This document shows, piece by piece, positions 33,032 through 39,939 of a DNA stretch of 39,939 nt. Source of the DNA: JBGCDD01 sp045105075 (lineage in GTDB: Bacteria > Pseudomonadota > Alphaproteobacteria > Rhodobacterales > Rhodobacteraceae); NCBI GenBank assembly GCA_045105075.1, contig JBGCDD010000254.1:1-39939 (forward strand), given 5' to 3'. Positions within the stretch are counted from its first letter, which is position 1. Every line of letters starts with the position of its first letter. The translations under genes were made by a program, and so were the position numbers. The notes under the pieces are model-generated. The model saw only the letters and a program-made list of their open reading frames with translations, was not told the origin of the DNA and did no database searches.

Positions 33032-33598
33032 ATGACGGATGATGATGACGATATACTGTCCAAGCTGCCGCTTCGCCTGAAAGAGGCGCGTCGCAAGCAA
33101 GGGCTTTCGCTGGAGTCGGTGGCGAGTCTTTCGGGGGTGTCACGCTCGATGGTCAGTCAGATCGAGCGGGGCGAGAGCAGTCCGACCATTGCCACGTTGT
33201 GGAACCTGACCCGCGCTTTGCAGGTGGATTTCGCCGGGTTGCTGGATGCCGAACAAAGCCAGGATCAGATCGAGCTGATGCGCGCGGGGGACGTGCCAAG
33301 CATTGATAATATGGGGCGCGGCGTGCGCATCCGGATTCTTTCGCCTCCTGAAGATGCTGGAACGCATGAAACCTATGAGCTGTTGTTGGAGCCCGGCGGG
33401 ATCCTAGACAGCCCACCGCACAGACGAGGCGCGCGCGAGCAGTTGACGGTGATTGCGGGCTCGGTTCTGGTGCGCGCGGGCGCGGCGCAAATCGAAGTGA
33501 AGACCGGTGAAACCGCGCGGTACCGAGGTGATCTGGCGCATGCGATTTCAACACGGGCCGGGCGCGCCCGGGTGTTTTTGGTGGTGCACAATGCCTAG
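33032..33598 (+). CDS. XRE-family regulator with C-terminal cupin domain
   Basis: A 188-residue DNA-binding protein with an N-terminal Cro/CI helix-turn-helix (LKEARRKQGLSLESVASLSGVSRSMVSQIERGESSPT, split as EARRKQGLSLESVA and SGVSRSMVSQIERG) and a C-terminal cupin fold (about 110-188, including LTVIAGSVLVRAG and YRGDLAHAI) that probably binds a small ligand. Such proteins often control neighbouring metabolic genes. The ATG at 33032 is preferred to a GTG at 33005 because it gives the usual short N-terminus, but its SD is poor. The divergent thiolase and the TTGTACAA pair suggest its target. Confidence 0.85.
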   Translation: MTDDDDDILSKLPLRLKEARRKQGLSLESVASLSGVSRSMVSQIERGESSPTIATLWNLTRALQVDFAGLLDAEQSQDQIELMRAGDVPSIDNMGRGVRIRILSPPEDAGTHETYELLLEPGGILDSPPHRRGAREQLTVIAGSVLVRAGAAQIEVKTGETARYRGDLAHAISTRAGRARVFLVVHNA

Positions 33599-33642
33599 AA
33601 TCCCAAAAGACGGAAAAATGTCCTGTAAAACGGATATCCTTT

Positions 33643-33664
33643 ATATCGGACAATAATCCGATAT
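33643..33664. promoter_or_regulatory. Inverted repeat upstream of the 55-aa gene and tdh
   Basis: ATATCGGA (33643-33650) and TCCGATAT (33657-33664) form a perfect inverted repeat around CAATAA. It lies 33 bases before the small gene's ATG, where an operator over a promoter would be expected. GGATATCC just upstream (33632-33639) is another palindrome. No binding protein can be named. Confidence 0.55.
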
Positions 33665-33697
33665 GGTAGAACTCTGGCGACTCAGGAGGAGATCGCC

Positions 33698-33865
33698 ATG
33701 TTTGCCGTTGCCATGACACCGCCAATTCAGATGCAAAATGACATGCCCTACAGAACCGGAGGTCATCGGTTTGATCAGCGCGCGCAGCTTTTTTGGGGTG
33801 TTAACCTTCTGACGGCATCGATCTTTGCGATCTTGTTGAGCCAGAATTTGGGAGCGATTGCATGA
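33698..33865 (+). CDS. Small membrane protein, 55 aa, upstream of tdh
   Basis: This gene is too short for the ORF search and was read by hand. The ATG at 33698 has a near-perfect SD (AGGAGGAG, 33684-33691) and the stop overlaps the tdh start (ATGA at 33862-33865). The 55-residue product has a polar N-terminus (MPYRTGGHRFDQRAQ) and one hydrophobic stretch (LFWGVNLLTASIFAILL) at about residues 31-47. I do not recognise it. The strong SD and the coupling to tdh argue that it is translated; it may be a real small protein or a leader peptide. Confidence 0.65.
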   Translation: MFAVAMTPPIQMQNDMPYRTGGHRFDQRAQLFWGVNLLTASIFAILLSQNLGAIA

Positions 33866-34887
33866 AATGTCTGAGCAAGGCGCATCCGCGTGAAGGGCTT
33901 TGGCTGGGGGACGCCGTGGTGCCGGATATTGGCCCTGAGGATGTGCTGATCCGCGTGCATAAAACCGGGATTTGCGGCACTGACGTGCACATTTGGAACT
34001 GGGATGACTGGGTGCAGCGTACGGTGCCTGTGCCTTTGATCACCGGGCATGAATTTGCCGGAGAGGTGGTGGAAGTTGGTGCACTGGTCGACTCGGTCGC
34101 GGTGGGTCAGCGGTGCAGTGGCGAGGGCCATCTGATTGGCAAAGCCAGCCGTCAGAGCCGCGCCGGACGGTTCCATCTGGATCCGCAAACCCGAGGCATT
34201 GGGGTGAACGAACCGGGGGCTTTTGCGGAGTATCTGCGGCTCCCGGCGTTCAATGTGGTGCCTTTGCCCGATAGTATTGAGGATGACATTGGTGCGATCC
34301 TCGACCCTCTGGGCAATGCGGTGCACACGGCGTTGAGTTTTGATCTGGTGGGTGAAGATGTTTTGATCACCGGCGCCGGGCCGATCGGGATTATGGCGGC
34401 GGCTGTCGCGCGCCATGTGGGGGCGCGTCATGTTGTGATCACGGATGTGAACCCGGCCCGTCTGGAATTGGCGGGGCGTGTGGCGGATGTGGTTCCGGTG
34501 AACGTGGCCGAGCAGGATTTGGCCGCTGTGCAAGCGCAGTTGAAGATGCGCCAGGGTTTTGACGTGGGTCTTGAGATGAGCGGCGTGCAATCGGCGTTGG
34601 ATCAGATGGTCGAGGCTTTGGTGATGGGCGGTCGGATCGCTTTGCTGGGGGTTCCGGTGGGGTTGTCGCAGGTGGATTGGAGCCGCATCGTGTTCAAGGC
34701 GATCACCATCAAGGGGGTCTATGGGCGTGAAATTTTTGAAACCTGGTACAAGATGGTAGCGATGCTGGAGAACGGATTGGATGTGGGCGGTGTGATCACG
34801 CATCGCTTGGCGGCGGCGCGGTTTGCCGAGGGTTTTGAAGTGATGCGGTCGGGACAAAGCGGCAAGGTTGTGCTGGATTGGCGGTGA
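33862..34887 (+). CDS. tdh: L-threonine 3-dehydrogenase lacking the structural-zinc cysteines
   Basis: Tdh oxidises L-threonine to 2-amino-3-oxobutyrate with NAD+. The 341-residue protein equals E. coli Tdh in length and matches it over long stretches (HTALSFDLVGEDVLITGAGPIGIM split as HTALSFDLVGEDV and GAGPIGIM; GLEMSG; KGVYGREIFETWYKM). The catalytic zinc ligands C38, H63 and E64 are present. The four structural-zinc cysteines known at 93, 96, 99 and 107 are replaced by Gly, Ser, Ser and Asp, in a loop of the same length (GEGHLIGKASRQSRAGRFHLD). It overlaps the 55-aa gene upstream. Confidence 0.93.
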   Translation: MKCLSKAHPREGLWLGDAVVPDIGPEDVLIRVHKTGICGTDVHIWNWDDWVQRTVPVPLITGHEFAGEVVEVGALVDSVAVGQRCSGEGHLIGKASRQSRAGRFHLDPQTRGIGVNEPGAFAEYLRLPAFNVVPLPDSIEDDIGAILDPLGNAVHTALSFDLVGEDVLITGAGPIGIMAAAVARHVGARHVVITDVNPARLELAGRVADVVPVNVAEQDLAAVQAQLKMRQGFDVGLEMSGVQSALDQMVEALVMGGRIALLGVPVGLSQVDWSRIVFKAITIKGVYGREIFETWYKMVAMLENGLDVGGVITHRLAAARFAEGFEVMRSGQSGKVVLDWR

Positions 34888-34893
34888 CGGGGT

Positions 34894-34957
34894 GGGGGCC
34901 AGCCCCCTCTGGGCCAGGGCCCATTCACCCCCGGGATATTTTGGGCAAGAGGAAAAG
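34894..34957 (+). repeat. Dispersed palindromic repeat, copy 3 (tdh-cysK-like)
   Basis: GGGGG-CCAG-CCCCC (34894-34907) starts seven bases after the tdh stop. The core CCCCCGGGATATTTTGGG and tail CAAGAGGAAAAGC end 3 bases before the next ATG, so AAGAGGA in the tail is the ribosome binding site of the cysteine synthase-like gene. Confidence 0.88.
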
Positions 34958-34960
34958 CAG

Positions 34961-35917
34961 ATGGCGTTTGGATCGATCGTGGATGTGATTGGGCAGACGC
35001 CTGCGGTTTGGTTGGATCGTTTGGTGGCGCGTGCCGGGGTTGAGGGGCGAATTCTGGCCAAGCTGGATTATTTGAATCCGGGGTTTTCGAAGAAAGATCG
35101 TGCGGCGCTTGGGATTATTCAGGCGGCAGAGGCCGATGGCAGTTTGCGCCCGGGTCAGGTGGTGGTCGAGCTGACCAGTGGCAATATGGGCACTGGGCTT
35201 GCGATTGTGTGTGCGGCGCGGGGCTATCCGTTTGTGGCGGTGATGAGTCGTGGCAATTCGGTTGAGCGGGCGCGAATGATGGCCGCTTTGGGGGCAGAGG
35301 TGGTGTTGGTTGCGCAGGCGGAGGGCAGCGTTGTCGGGCAGGTCTCGGGTGCTGATCTGGATTTGGTGGAGCGCGAGGCGCAGCGATTAACGGCCGAGCG
35401 TGGTGCGTTCCGGGCAGATCAGTTCGCCCATGTGGGCAATGCGGCGGCGCATGCCCGTTCGACCGGGCCCGAGATGTGGGCGGACAGTGACGAGACTCTG
35501 ACGGCGTTTGCGGATTTTGCCGGATCGGGCGGGACATTTGCGGGGGTGATGAGCGGTTTGCGGGCGTTTGCGCCGGGGGTGCGCGGGTATTTGGTGGAGC
35601 CTGAGGGCGCTGCAGTTTTGGCAGGTGGGGCTGTGGTTGCGCCGGGTCATCCGATACAGGGCGGCGGTTACGCGAGGTCGGATTTGCAGCTTTTGGATCG
35701 GGTCGCGGTGGATGGATATCTGAGCGTTGACGGCGCGCGTGCGGCCGAGGTGACACGGGATCTGGCGCGCTATGAGGGTGTTTTCGCAGGATTTTCTGCG
35801 GGGGCGAATGTGGCGGCTGCTTTGGAATTGCTGGCTGGCCCGGAAGCAGGGGGTGTTGTTGGTGTGGTGATTTGCGATTCCGGTCTTAAGTATTTGTCCA
35901 CAGATTTGTGGGATTAG
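34961..35917 (+). CDS. Cysteine synthase-like PLP-dependent enzyme
   Basis: The 318-residue protein is a fold type II PLP enzyme of the cysteine synthase/cystathionine beta-synthase family. The PLP lysine lies in NPGFSKKDRAAL, the substrate-binding loop is ELTSGNMGTGLA, the phosphate-binding loop AGSGGTFAG, and the Ser contacting the pyridine nitrogen is probably in CDSGLKY. GNM replaces the usual GNT of CysK, so the substrate may not be O-acetylserine. It starts after a repeat copy that supplies its SD. Its neighbours tdh, serA and serC point to serine/threonine/cysteine metabolism. Confidence 0.85.
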   Translation: MAFGSIVDVIGQTPAVWLDRLVARAGVEGRILAKLDYLNPGFSKKDRAALGIIQAAEADGSLRPGQVVVELTSGNMGTGLAIVCAARGYPFVAVMSRGNSVERARMMAALGAEVVLVAQAEGSVVGQVSGADLDLVEREAQRLTAERGAFRADQFAHVGNAAAHARSTGPEMWADSDETLTAFADFAGSGGTFAGVMSGLRAFAPGVRGYLVEPEGAAVLAGGAVVAPGHPIQGGGYARSDLQLLDRVAVDGYLSVDGARAAEVTRDLARYEGVFAGFSAGANVAAALELLAGPEAGGVVGVVICDSGLKYLSTDLWD

Positions 35918-36642
35918 GGAACCAGTTGCAGCCGTCCGCCTTCGGTCAGCAGCCAACAGGCGTCGTTTTCGAACACGGCGGGGTAAAGCGCGCGACCATA
36001 TCCGGCGCCGCCATCCAGATTGACCCGGTTGCCATAGTGGTGTGGCATATCCAGAGCTGTGTGACCGTGCACCACCAGCCATGGATGCGGGGCGGTTTCG
36101 AGCAGGAAGGGCTCGCGAATCCAGATCAGATCGTCTTCGGTTTGGTCGGGCAACGCGATGCCGGGCTTGATGCCGGCATGCACGAAAAGTTTACCGTCTT
36201 GTTCTAGTGTCAGAGGTAGGGATTCGAGGAACTGCAGGTGCGACTCGGGGATCTTTGACTGTGCCTCGGCCTGGACTTCGGGCAGGGGGCGGGTCTCTGC
36301 GTTCTCAACCCCGTAGGAGGCCAGCGTGGTGGGCCCTCCCAGACGCGGGTTGAGCCAGCCGATGTTGGAGGTGATGCGTTCGTCTTCGGTGATGCCATCG
36401 CGCACGAACCGGGTGAACATGCGGTCGTGATTGCCTTTGATCACGCGCCAATTGCGGCCGTGTTCGATGCCGGTGAGAAGGGTTTCGACGACAGTTTTGG
36501 TGTCGGGGCCACGGTCGGGCAGATCGCCCAGAAAGATGATCTGGGCATCGGCGCCGCCGTCTTGGGTGATCCAGTCGAGCGCGCGGTCAAGCTGGAACAT
36601 CTGGCCGTGAATGTCGCCGACAACGTAAAGGGGGTGGGACAT
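35914..36642 (-). CDS. PPP-family metallophosphoesterase (serine/threonine phosphatase-like)
   Basis: The 242-residue protein has the PPP signature motifs in order: GDIHG (residues 9-13), GDLPDRG (about 39-45) and GNHD (about 70-73), then a later HAGI and VVHGHT that complete the dimetal site. Bacterial members act on phosphoproteins or on dinucleotide polyphosphates (ApaH-like); the sequence does not decide. The gene converges on the cysteine synthase-like gene, and the two stop codons overlap by 4 bases. Confidence 0.9.
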   Translation of the reverse strand: MSHPLYVVGDIHGQMFQLDRALDWITQDGGADAQIIFLGDLPDRGPDTKTVVETLLTGIEHGRNWRVIKGNHDRMFTRFVRDGITEDERITSNIGWLNPRLGGPTTLASYGVENAETRPLPEVQAEAQSKIPESHLQFLESLPLTLEQDGKLFVHAGIKPGIALPDQTEDDLIWIREPFLLETAPHPWLVVHGHTALDMPHHYGNRVNLDGGAGYGRALYPAVFENDACWLLTEGGRLQLVP

Positions 36643-36687
36643 GGGCAGCGGCTCCGCTTTGCAGGGTTGGGTCGGGTGTAGGATACG

Positions 36688-36719
36688 GCGCCGGGGTTGG
36701 GCAAGCCCTTGCCCGGCGC
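36688..36719 (-). terminator. Candidate terminator hairpin after serA
   Basis: GCGCCGGG (36688-36695) pairs with CCCGGCGC (36712-36719), with an inner GGGCAAGCCC that can itself fold. It is 7 bases past the serA stop on the minus strand. No clear U-run follows, so termination is uncertain. Confidence 0.45.
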
Positions 36720-36726
36720 GCGCGAT

Positions 36727-38322
36727 CTATGCCACGTCGAAGGCCAGTGGTTTGACCTGTTGGAACATGCCTGTGTCTTCCAACATGCCAAGCACTGGCG
36801 CGGGCACCTGGTCGTCGACGTAAAGCAGGGCGATGGCTTCGCCGCCGGCTTCGGCCCGCCCGAGAGTAAAGTTGGCGATGTTCACGCCGTTTTCGCCCAT
36901 GGTTTGGCCCAAGGTACCGATGATGCCGGGCACGTCTTCGTTGGTGGTGTAAAGCATATTGCGCCCGATCTCGGCGTCGATGTTGATACCTTTGATCTGA
37001 ATGAACCGGGGCTTGCTGTCGGAAAACACCGTGCCCGCGACCGAACGTTCGCGTTTGGCGGTGACCACGGTGACTTTGACATAGCCATCAAATGCGCCGG
37101 ATTTGTCTTGGTTTGTCGTGGAAATCTGGATGCCGCGTTCTTTGGCGATCACCGGGGCGCTGACCATGTTCACATCGGGGTTGGCCTTTTTCATGATGCC
37201 GGCGATGACCGCGCAGTTCAACGCTTCGAGGTTCATGTGGGCGACCGAGCCGTCGTAAAGGATGTTGATCGCTTTGATCGGTTCGTCCGTCATTTGCCCG
37301 ATGAAAGCGCCCAGGTGACCCGACAGGCTGACCCAGGGGCCCATAACCTTGGCCTCTTCGGCGGTGACCGAGGGCATGTTGAGCGCGTTGGACACCGCGC
37401 CGGTCAGCAGATAATCTGACATCTGTTCAGCCACTTGCAGGGCGACGTTTTCCTGTGCCTCGGTCGTGGCGGCGCCCAAATGCGGGGTGCAGACCACGTT
37501 TGGCAGGTTGAAAAGCGGGTTTTCCGTGGCCGGCTCCTGCGCGAACACGTCGAAGGCCGCACCAGCCACATGGCCGGATTTCAACAACTCGGCGAGGGCG
37601 GCTTCGTCGACCAGACCGCCGCGCGCGCAGTTGATGATGCGCACGCCTTTTTTGGTTTTGGCCAGCGCCTCGGCAGACAGGATATTCTTGGTCTGTTCGG
37701 TGAAGGGCACGTGCAGGGTGATGCAATCGGCGCGGGTCAGCAGATCGTCAAGTTCGACCTTTTCGACGCCCATCTTTTCGGCTTTTTCTTCGCCAAGGAA
37801 GGGGTCATAGGCGAGCACTTTCATTTTCAAACCACGCGCGCGGTCACAGACGATGCCGCCGATGTTGCCCGCGCCGATCACGCCCAGGGTTTTGCCGGTC
37901 AATTCGACCCCCATGAACTTGGATTTTTCCCATTTGCCGCCATGGGTCGAGGCGCTGGCTTCGGGGATCTGACGTGCGACAGCGAACATCATCGCAATGG
38001 CGTGTTCGGCCGTGGTGATCATGTTGCCAAAGGGCGTGTTCATCACGATTACGCCTTTTTTGGAGGCGGCGTCCTTGTCGACATTGTCAGTACCGATCCC
38101 GGCGCGGCCGACGACTTTTAGATTGTCGGCATTGCGCAGGATGGTTTCAGTCACCTTGGTGGCAGAGCGAATGGCGAGGCCGTCATATTGGCCAATCACC
38201 TCGGCCAAGCGATCTTTGTCCTTGCCCAGATCGGGTTCGAAATCAACATCGATGCCGCGATCACGGAAAATCTGAACAGCAGTGGGCGAGAGTTTGTCAG
38301 AGACAAGTACTTTGGGAGCCAT
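36727..38322 (-). CDS. serA: D-3-phosphoglycerate dehydrogenase
   Basis: SerA oxidises 3-phosphoglycerate, the first step of serine synthesis. The 531-residue protein is the long type: substrate and NAD domains (GRAGIGTDNVD, LGVIGAGNIGGIVCDRARG for NAD), the catalytic Arg/Glu/His region (NCARGGLVDEAAL, TPHLGAATTEAQ), an intervening ASB domain and a C-terminal ACT domain (NIANFTLGRAEAGGEAIALL). The SD AAAGGA is upstream of the ATG at 38322. It is 30 bases after serC, so both are likely one operon. Confidence 0.96.
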   Translation of the reverse strand: MAPKVLVSDKLSPTAVQIFRDRGIDVDFEPDLGKDKDRLAEVIGQYDGLAIRSATKVTETILRNADNLKVVGRAGIGTDNVDKDAASKKGVIVMNTPFGNMITTAEHAIAMMFAVARQIPEASASTHGGKWEKSKFMGVELTGKTLGVIGAGNIGGIVCDRARGLKMKVLAYDPFLGEEKAEKMGVEKVELDDLLTRADCITLHVPFTEQTKNILSAEALAKTKKGVRIINCARGGLVDEAALAELLKSGHVAGAAFDVFAQEPATENPLFNLPNVVCTPHLGAATTEAQENVALQVAEQMSDYLLTGAVSNALNMPSVTAEEAKVMGPWVSLSGHLGAFIGQMTDEPIKAINILYDGSVAHMNLEALNCAVIAGIMKKANPDVNMVSAPVIAKERGIQISTTNQDKSGAFDGYVKVTVVTAKRERSVAGTVFSDSKPRFIQIKGINIDAEIGRNMLYTTNEDVPGIIGTLGQTMGENGVNIANFTLGRAEAGGEAIALLYVDDQVPAPVLGMLEDTGMFQQVKPLAFDVA

Positions 38323-38352
38323 CGGAGTGGTCCTTTCGAAATTGGGTAAGGG

Positions 38353-39516
38353 TCAGGCTGCGATTTCGGCGTCAAAGGCCCAGACGAGCCATGGCAAAAG
38401 CGCAGTGATATCAGAGGTTTCAACGGTGCTTCCACACCAGATGCGCAGACCCGGAGGCGCGTCGCGGTAGGCCCCGATGTCGAGAGCAACACCTTCGGTT
38501 TCCAGCCGTTTGGCCACTGCTTTGGCAAAGCTTGCGCCGTCTGTGATGCGCGGATCGTTGAACTTCAGGCACACCGAGGTGGTCGATTGCGTCGCTGGAT
38601 CCGCCGAGAGCGATTCGATCCAGTCATGCGCGGCAACGAAGTCCATGATCGCGGCGGTGTTCGTATTGGCCCGCGTGATCAGGCCCTGCAAACCGCCAAC
38701 CGAGCGCGCCCAATCAAGGCAATGCAGGTAATCCTCAACCGCCAGCATCGAGGGCGTGTTGATGGTGGCGCCGGTGAAAACTCCGTCGATCAGTTTACCA
38801 CCTTTGGTCAGGCGAAAGATCTTGGGCAAGGGCCATGCGGGGGTGTAGCTTTCCAGCCGTTCGACCGCGCGGGGCGACAGAATCAGCATGCCATGCGCGG
38901 CCTCGCCGCCCAAGACCTTTTGCCAGCTGAACGTGGTCACATCCAGCTTGTTCCAGGGCAGGTCCATCGCGAAGGCGGCGCTTGTGGCGTCGCACAGGGT
39001 CAGACCGGCGCGGGTGGCGGGGATCACATCGCCCGAAGCCACGCGCACGCCAGAAGTTGTGCCGTTCCAGGTGAAGCAGACGTCTTTGTCCCAATCGACC
39101 GCGCTCAGATCGACGATGTCGCCATACTCTGCCGTGCGCACGTTGGCGTCGAGTTTCAGTTGTTTGACCGCGTCGGTGACCCAGCCTGCGCCAAAGCTTT
39201 CCCAGGCGAGCATTTCGACGGGTCGTTCGCCCAGAAGGTTCCACATCGCCATTTCATAGGCGCCGGTGTCCGAGGCCGGGACGATGCCGATTTTATAGTC
39301 CGCCGGCACGCCGAGCAGGTCGCGGGTTTGCTCGATTGCGGCTTTCAGCTTGTCCTTGCCAACGGCCGCGCGGTGCGAGCGTCCCAAAGCGGCATCTGAC
39401 AGTTTATCAAGCGTGAATGTGGGGGGTTTGGCGCAGGGGCCAGAGGAGAAACGAGGGTTCGCCGGCACGGCGACAGGTTTCGTGTCCGGCCGCAGGGCCG
39501 CGTGTTGAGTAGCCAT
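38353..39516 (-). CDS. serC: Phosphoserine aminotransferase
   Basis: SerC converts 3-phosphohydroxypyruvate to phosphoserine with PLP. The 387-residue product is the alphaproteobacterial type: RFSSGPCAKPPTFT near the N-terminus, WNGTTSGVRV for the substrate/PLP phosphate site, and the PLP lysine in TFSWQKVLGGEAAHGM. The ATG at 39516 has GGAAGGA upstream, which lies in a predicted leader hairpin. A longer frame to 39600 would translate the leader. Confidence 0.95.
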   Translation of the reverse strand: MATQHAALRPDTKPVAVPANPRFSSGPCAKPPTFTLDKLSDAALGRSHRAAVGKDKLKAAIEQTRDLLGVPADYKIGIVPASDTGAYEMAMWNLLGERPVEMLAWESFGAGWVTDAVKQLKLDANVRTAEYGDIVDLSAVDWDKDVCFTWNGTTSGVRVASGDVIPATRAGLTLCDATSAAFAMDLPWNKLDVTTFSWQKVLGGEAAHGMLILSPRAVERLESYTPAWPLPKIFRLTKGGKLIDGVFTGATINTPSMLAVEDYLHCLDWARSVGGLQGLITRANTNTAAIMDFVAAHDWIESLSADPATQSTTSVCLKFNDPRITDGASFAKAVAKRLETEGVALDIGAYRDAPPGLRIWCGSTVETSDITALLPWLVWAFDAEIAA

Positions 39517-39520
39517 AAAT

Positions 39521-39590
39521 GCTATCCTTCCAGATAAGCGCCCTTCGTTGGGGAAGGGTGTCCCACCGCCGGAAATACGGAACCCCAGTA
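39521..39590 (-). ncRNA. Probable serC leader RNA motif
   Basis: On the minus strand, three stems lie just before serC: GTTCC/GGGAC (39583-39579 with 39564-39560), CCCTTC/GAAGGG (39558-39553 with 39546-39541), and GCTTATC/GATAGC with one bulge (39539-39533 with 39526-39521). The loop of the last is TGGAAG, which carries part of the SD. A conserved structured motif, called serC, has been described upstream of serC-serA operons in Alphaproteobacteria; position, gene order and hairpins fit, but I have not matched the consensus. Confidence 0.6.
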
Positions 39591-39781
39591 AAAACAACAA
39601 TAGGCAAAGGTGTTTGCTTTTTAGCTAAATGTAGCCTTTTGCAGAACGATGCAGGAACGCCTGTTTCCTATTGGCACAAATCTGACACAAGGAAATCTGG
39701 TTTTGTTCCACAATACCGAGCCGCAGAATCGGGCGTCAGGCTTCATGCAATCTGCCCATTTCTGGCAGGTCAGGTGGCGTC
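39591..39781. other. Spacer between serC leader and the HTH gene
   Basis: These 191 bases are more AT-rich than their surroundings and should hold the divergent promoters of serC and the next gene. CTGCC/GGCAG pairs around CATTTCT at 39750-39770. I see no RNA gene or clear promoter hexamers. Confidence 0.4.
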
Positions 39782-39939
39782 ATGAGTGGCATGGCGTTGA
39801 TCTGGGCCGCGAATGTCAAAGGCCTGAAACCAGCCGCCAAGATTGTGCTGATTCAACTGGCGGATTTTCACAACAAAGAGACAGTCCAGTGCAATCCGAG
39901 CGCCCAGCGTTTAGCCGGCGAATGCGAGATGGGCCGCGC
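39782..39939 (+). CDS. Helix-turn-helix domain protein (partial, 3' end missing)
   Basis: The frame from ATG 39782 stays open to the window edge, 52 codons. The product MSGMALIWAANVKGLKPAAK... IVLIQLADFHNKETVQCNPSAQRLAGECEMGR resembles the N-terminal winged-helix (HTH_36-type) domain seen in many Rhodobacterales proteins, some near replication functions. The SD is weak (GGTGG). Function cannot be given from this part. Confidence 0.65.
   Translation, partial: MSGMALIWAANVKGLKPAAKIVLIQLADFHNKETVQCNPSAQRLAGECEMGR

Noticed and set aside
1..39939. CRISPR arrays, tRNA or rRNA genes, insertion sequences
   Set aside because: No regular repeat-spacer pattern, no cloverleaf or rRNA sequence and no transposase motif were seen on either strand.

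Overview
This window is most of a photosynthesis gene cluster (PGC) from an alphaproteobacterium, very probably a member of the Rhodobacterales that makes bacteriochlorophyll a under aerobic conditions. Four things point there: the gene order bchC-bchXYZ-pufQBALM-pufX-dxs; the minus-strand block ppaA-ppsR-bchG-orf427-bchP-idi; the long plus-strand run bchFNBHLM-lhaA-puhABC-bciE-acsF-puhE-hemA-cycA; and a repeat whose core resembles a dispersed intergenic repeat I know from Rhodobacteraceae. The reaction-centre cytochrome gene pufC is absent from the puf operon. Its place is taken by a PufX-like gene, as in Rhodobacter-type operons and unlike Roseobacter denitrificans.

Layout. 1-7071: the end of bchC, then chlorophyllide reductase (bchX, bchY, bchZ), pufQ, light-harvesting 1 (pufB, pufA), reaction centre L and M, and pufX, all on the plus strand and mostly overlapping by a few bases. 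7074-7212: a run of five hairpins, followed by dxs and a bidirectional terminator. 9236-15482 (minus strand): idi, bchP, a PucC/LhaA-type carrier, bchG, the repressor/antirepressor pair ppsR and ppaA. 15777-31676 (plus strand): bchF to puhE, then hemA and a soluble cytochrome c, closed by a strong terminator. 31738-39939: the non-photosynthetic flank, with a BktB-type thiolase, an XRE-cupin regulator, a 55-aa membrane peptide, threonine dehydrogenase, a cysteine synthase-like enzyme, a PPP-family phosphatase, serA and serC with a probable structured leader, and the start of a helix-turn-helix gene.

How it works together. hemA starts tetrapyrrole synthesis. bchM, acsF with bciE, bchLNB, bchF, bchXYZ and bchC carry the pigment to bacteriochlorophyllide a; bchH (Mg insertion) is here, while bchI, bchD and the crt genes are not. 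dxs and idi supply isoprenoid, and bchP and bchG make and attach the phytyl tail. pufLM, puhA and pufBA encode the photosynthetic apparatus; pufQ, lhaA, puhB, puhC and puhE serve its assembly. PpsR with PpaA represses pigment genes, and four exact TGT-N12-ACA operators lie in the two spacers where this is expected.

The most notable non-genic signals are a repeat family with four copies (one translated inside bchB, two placed so that they supply ribosome binding sites), the five-hairpin array after pufX, a pair of TTGTACAA palindromes two helical turns apart before the XRE-cupin regulator, an inverted repeat before the 55-aa peptide gene, and a probable serC leader RNA. All calls come from reading the sequence; no database search was run.
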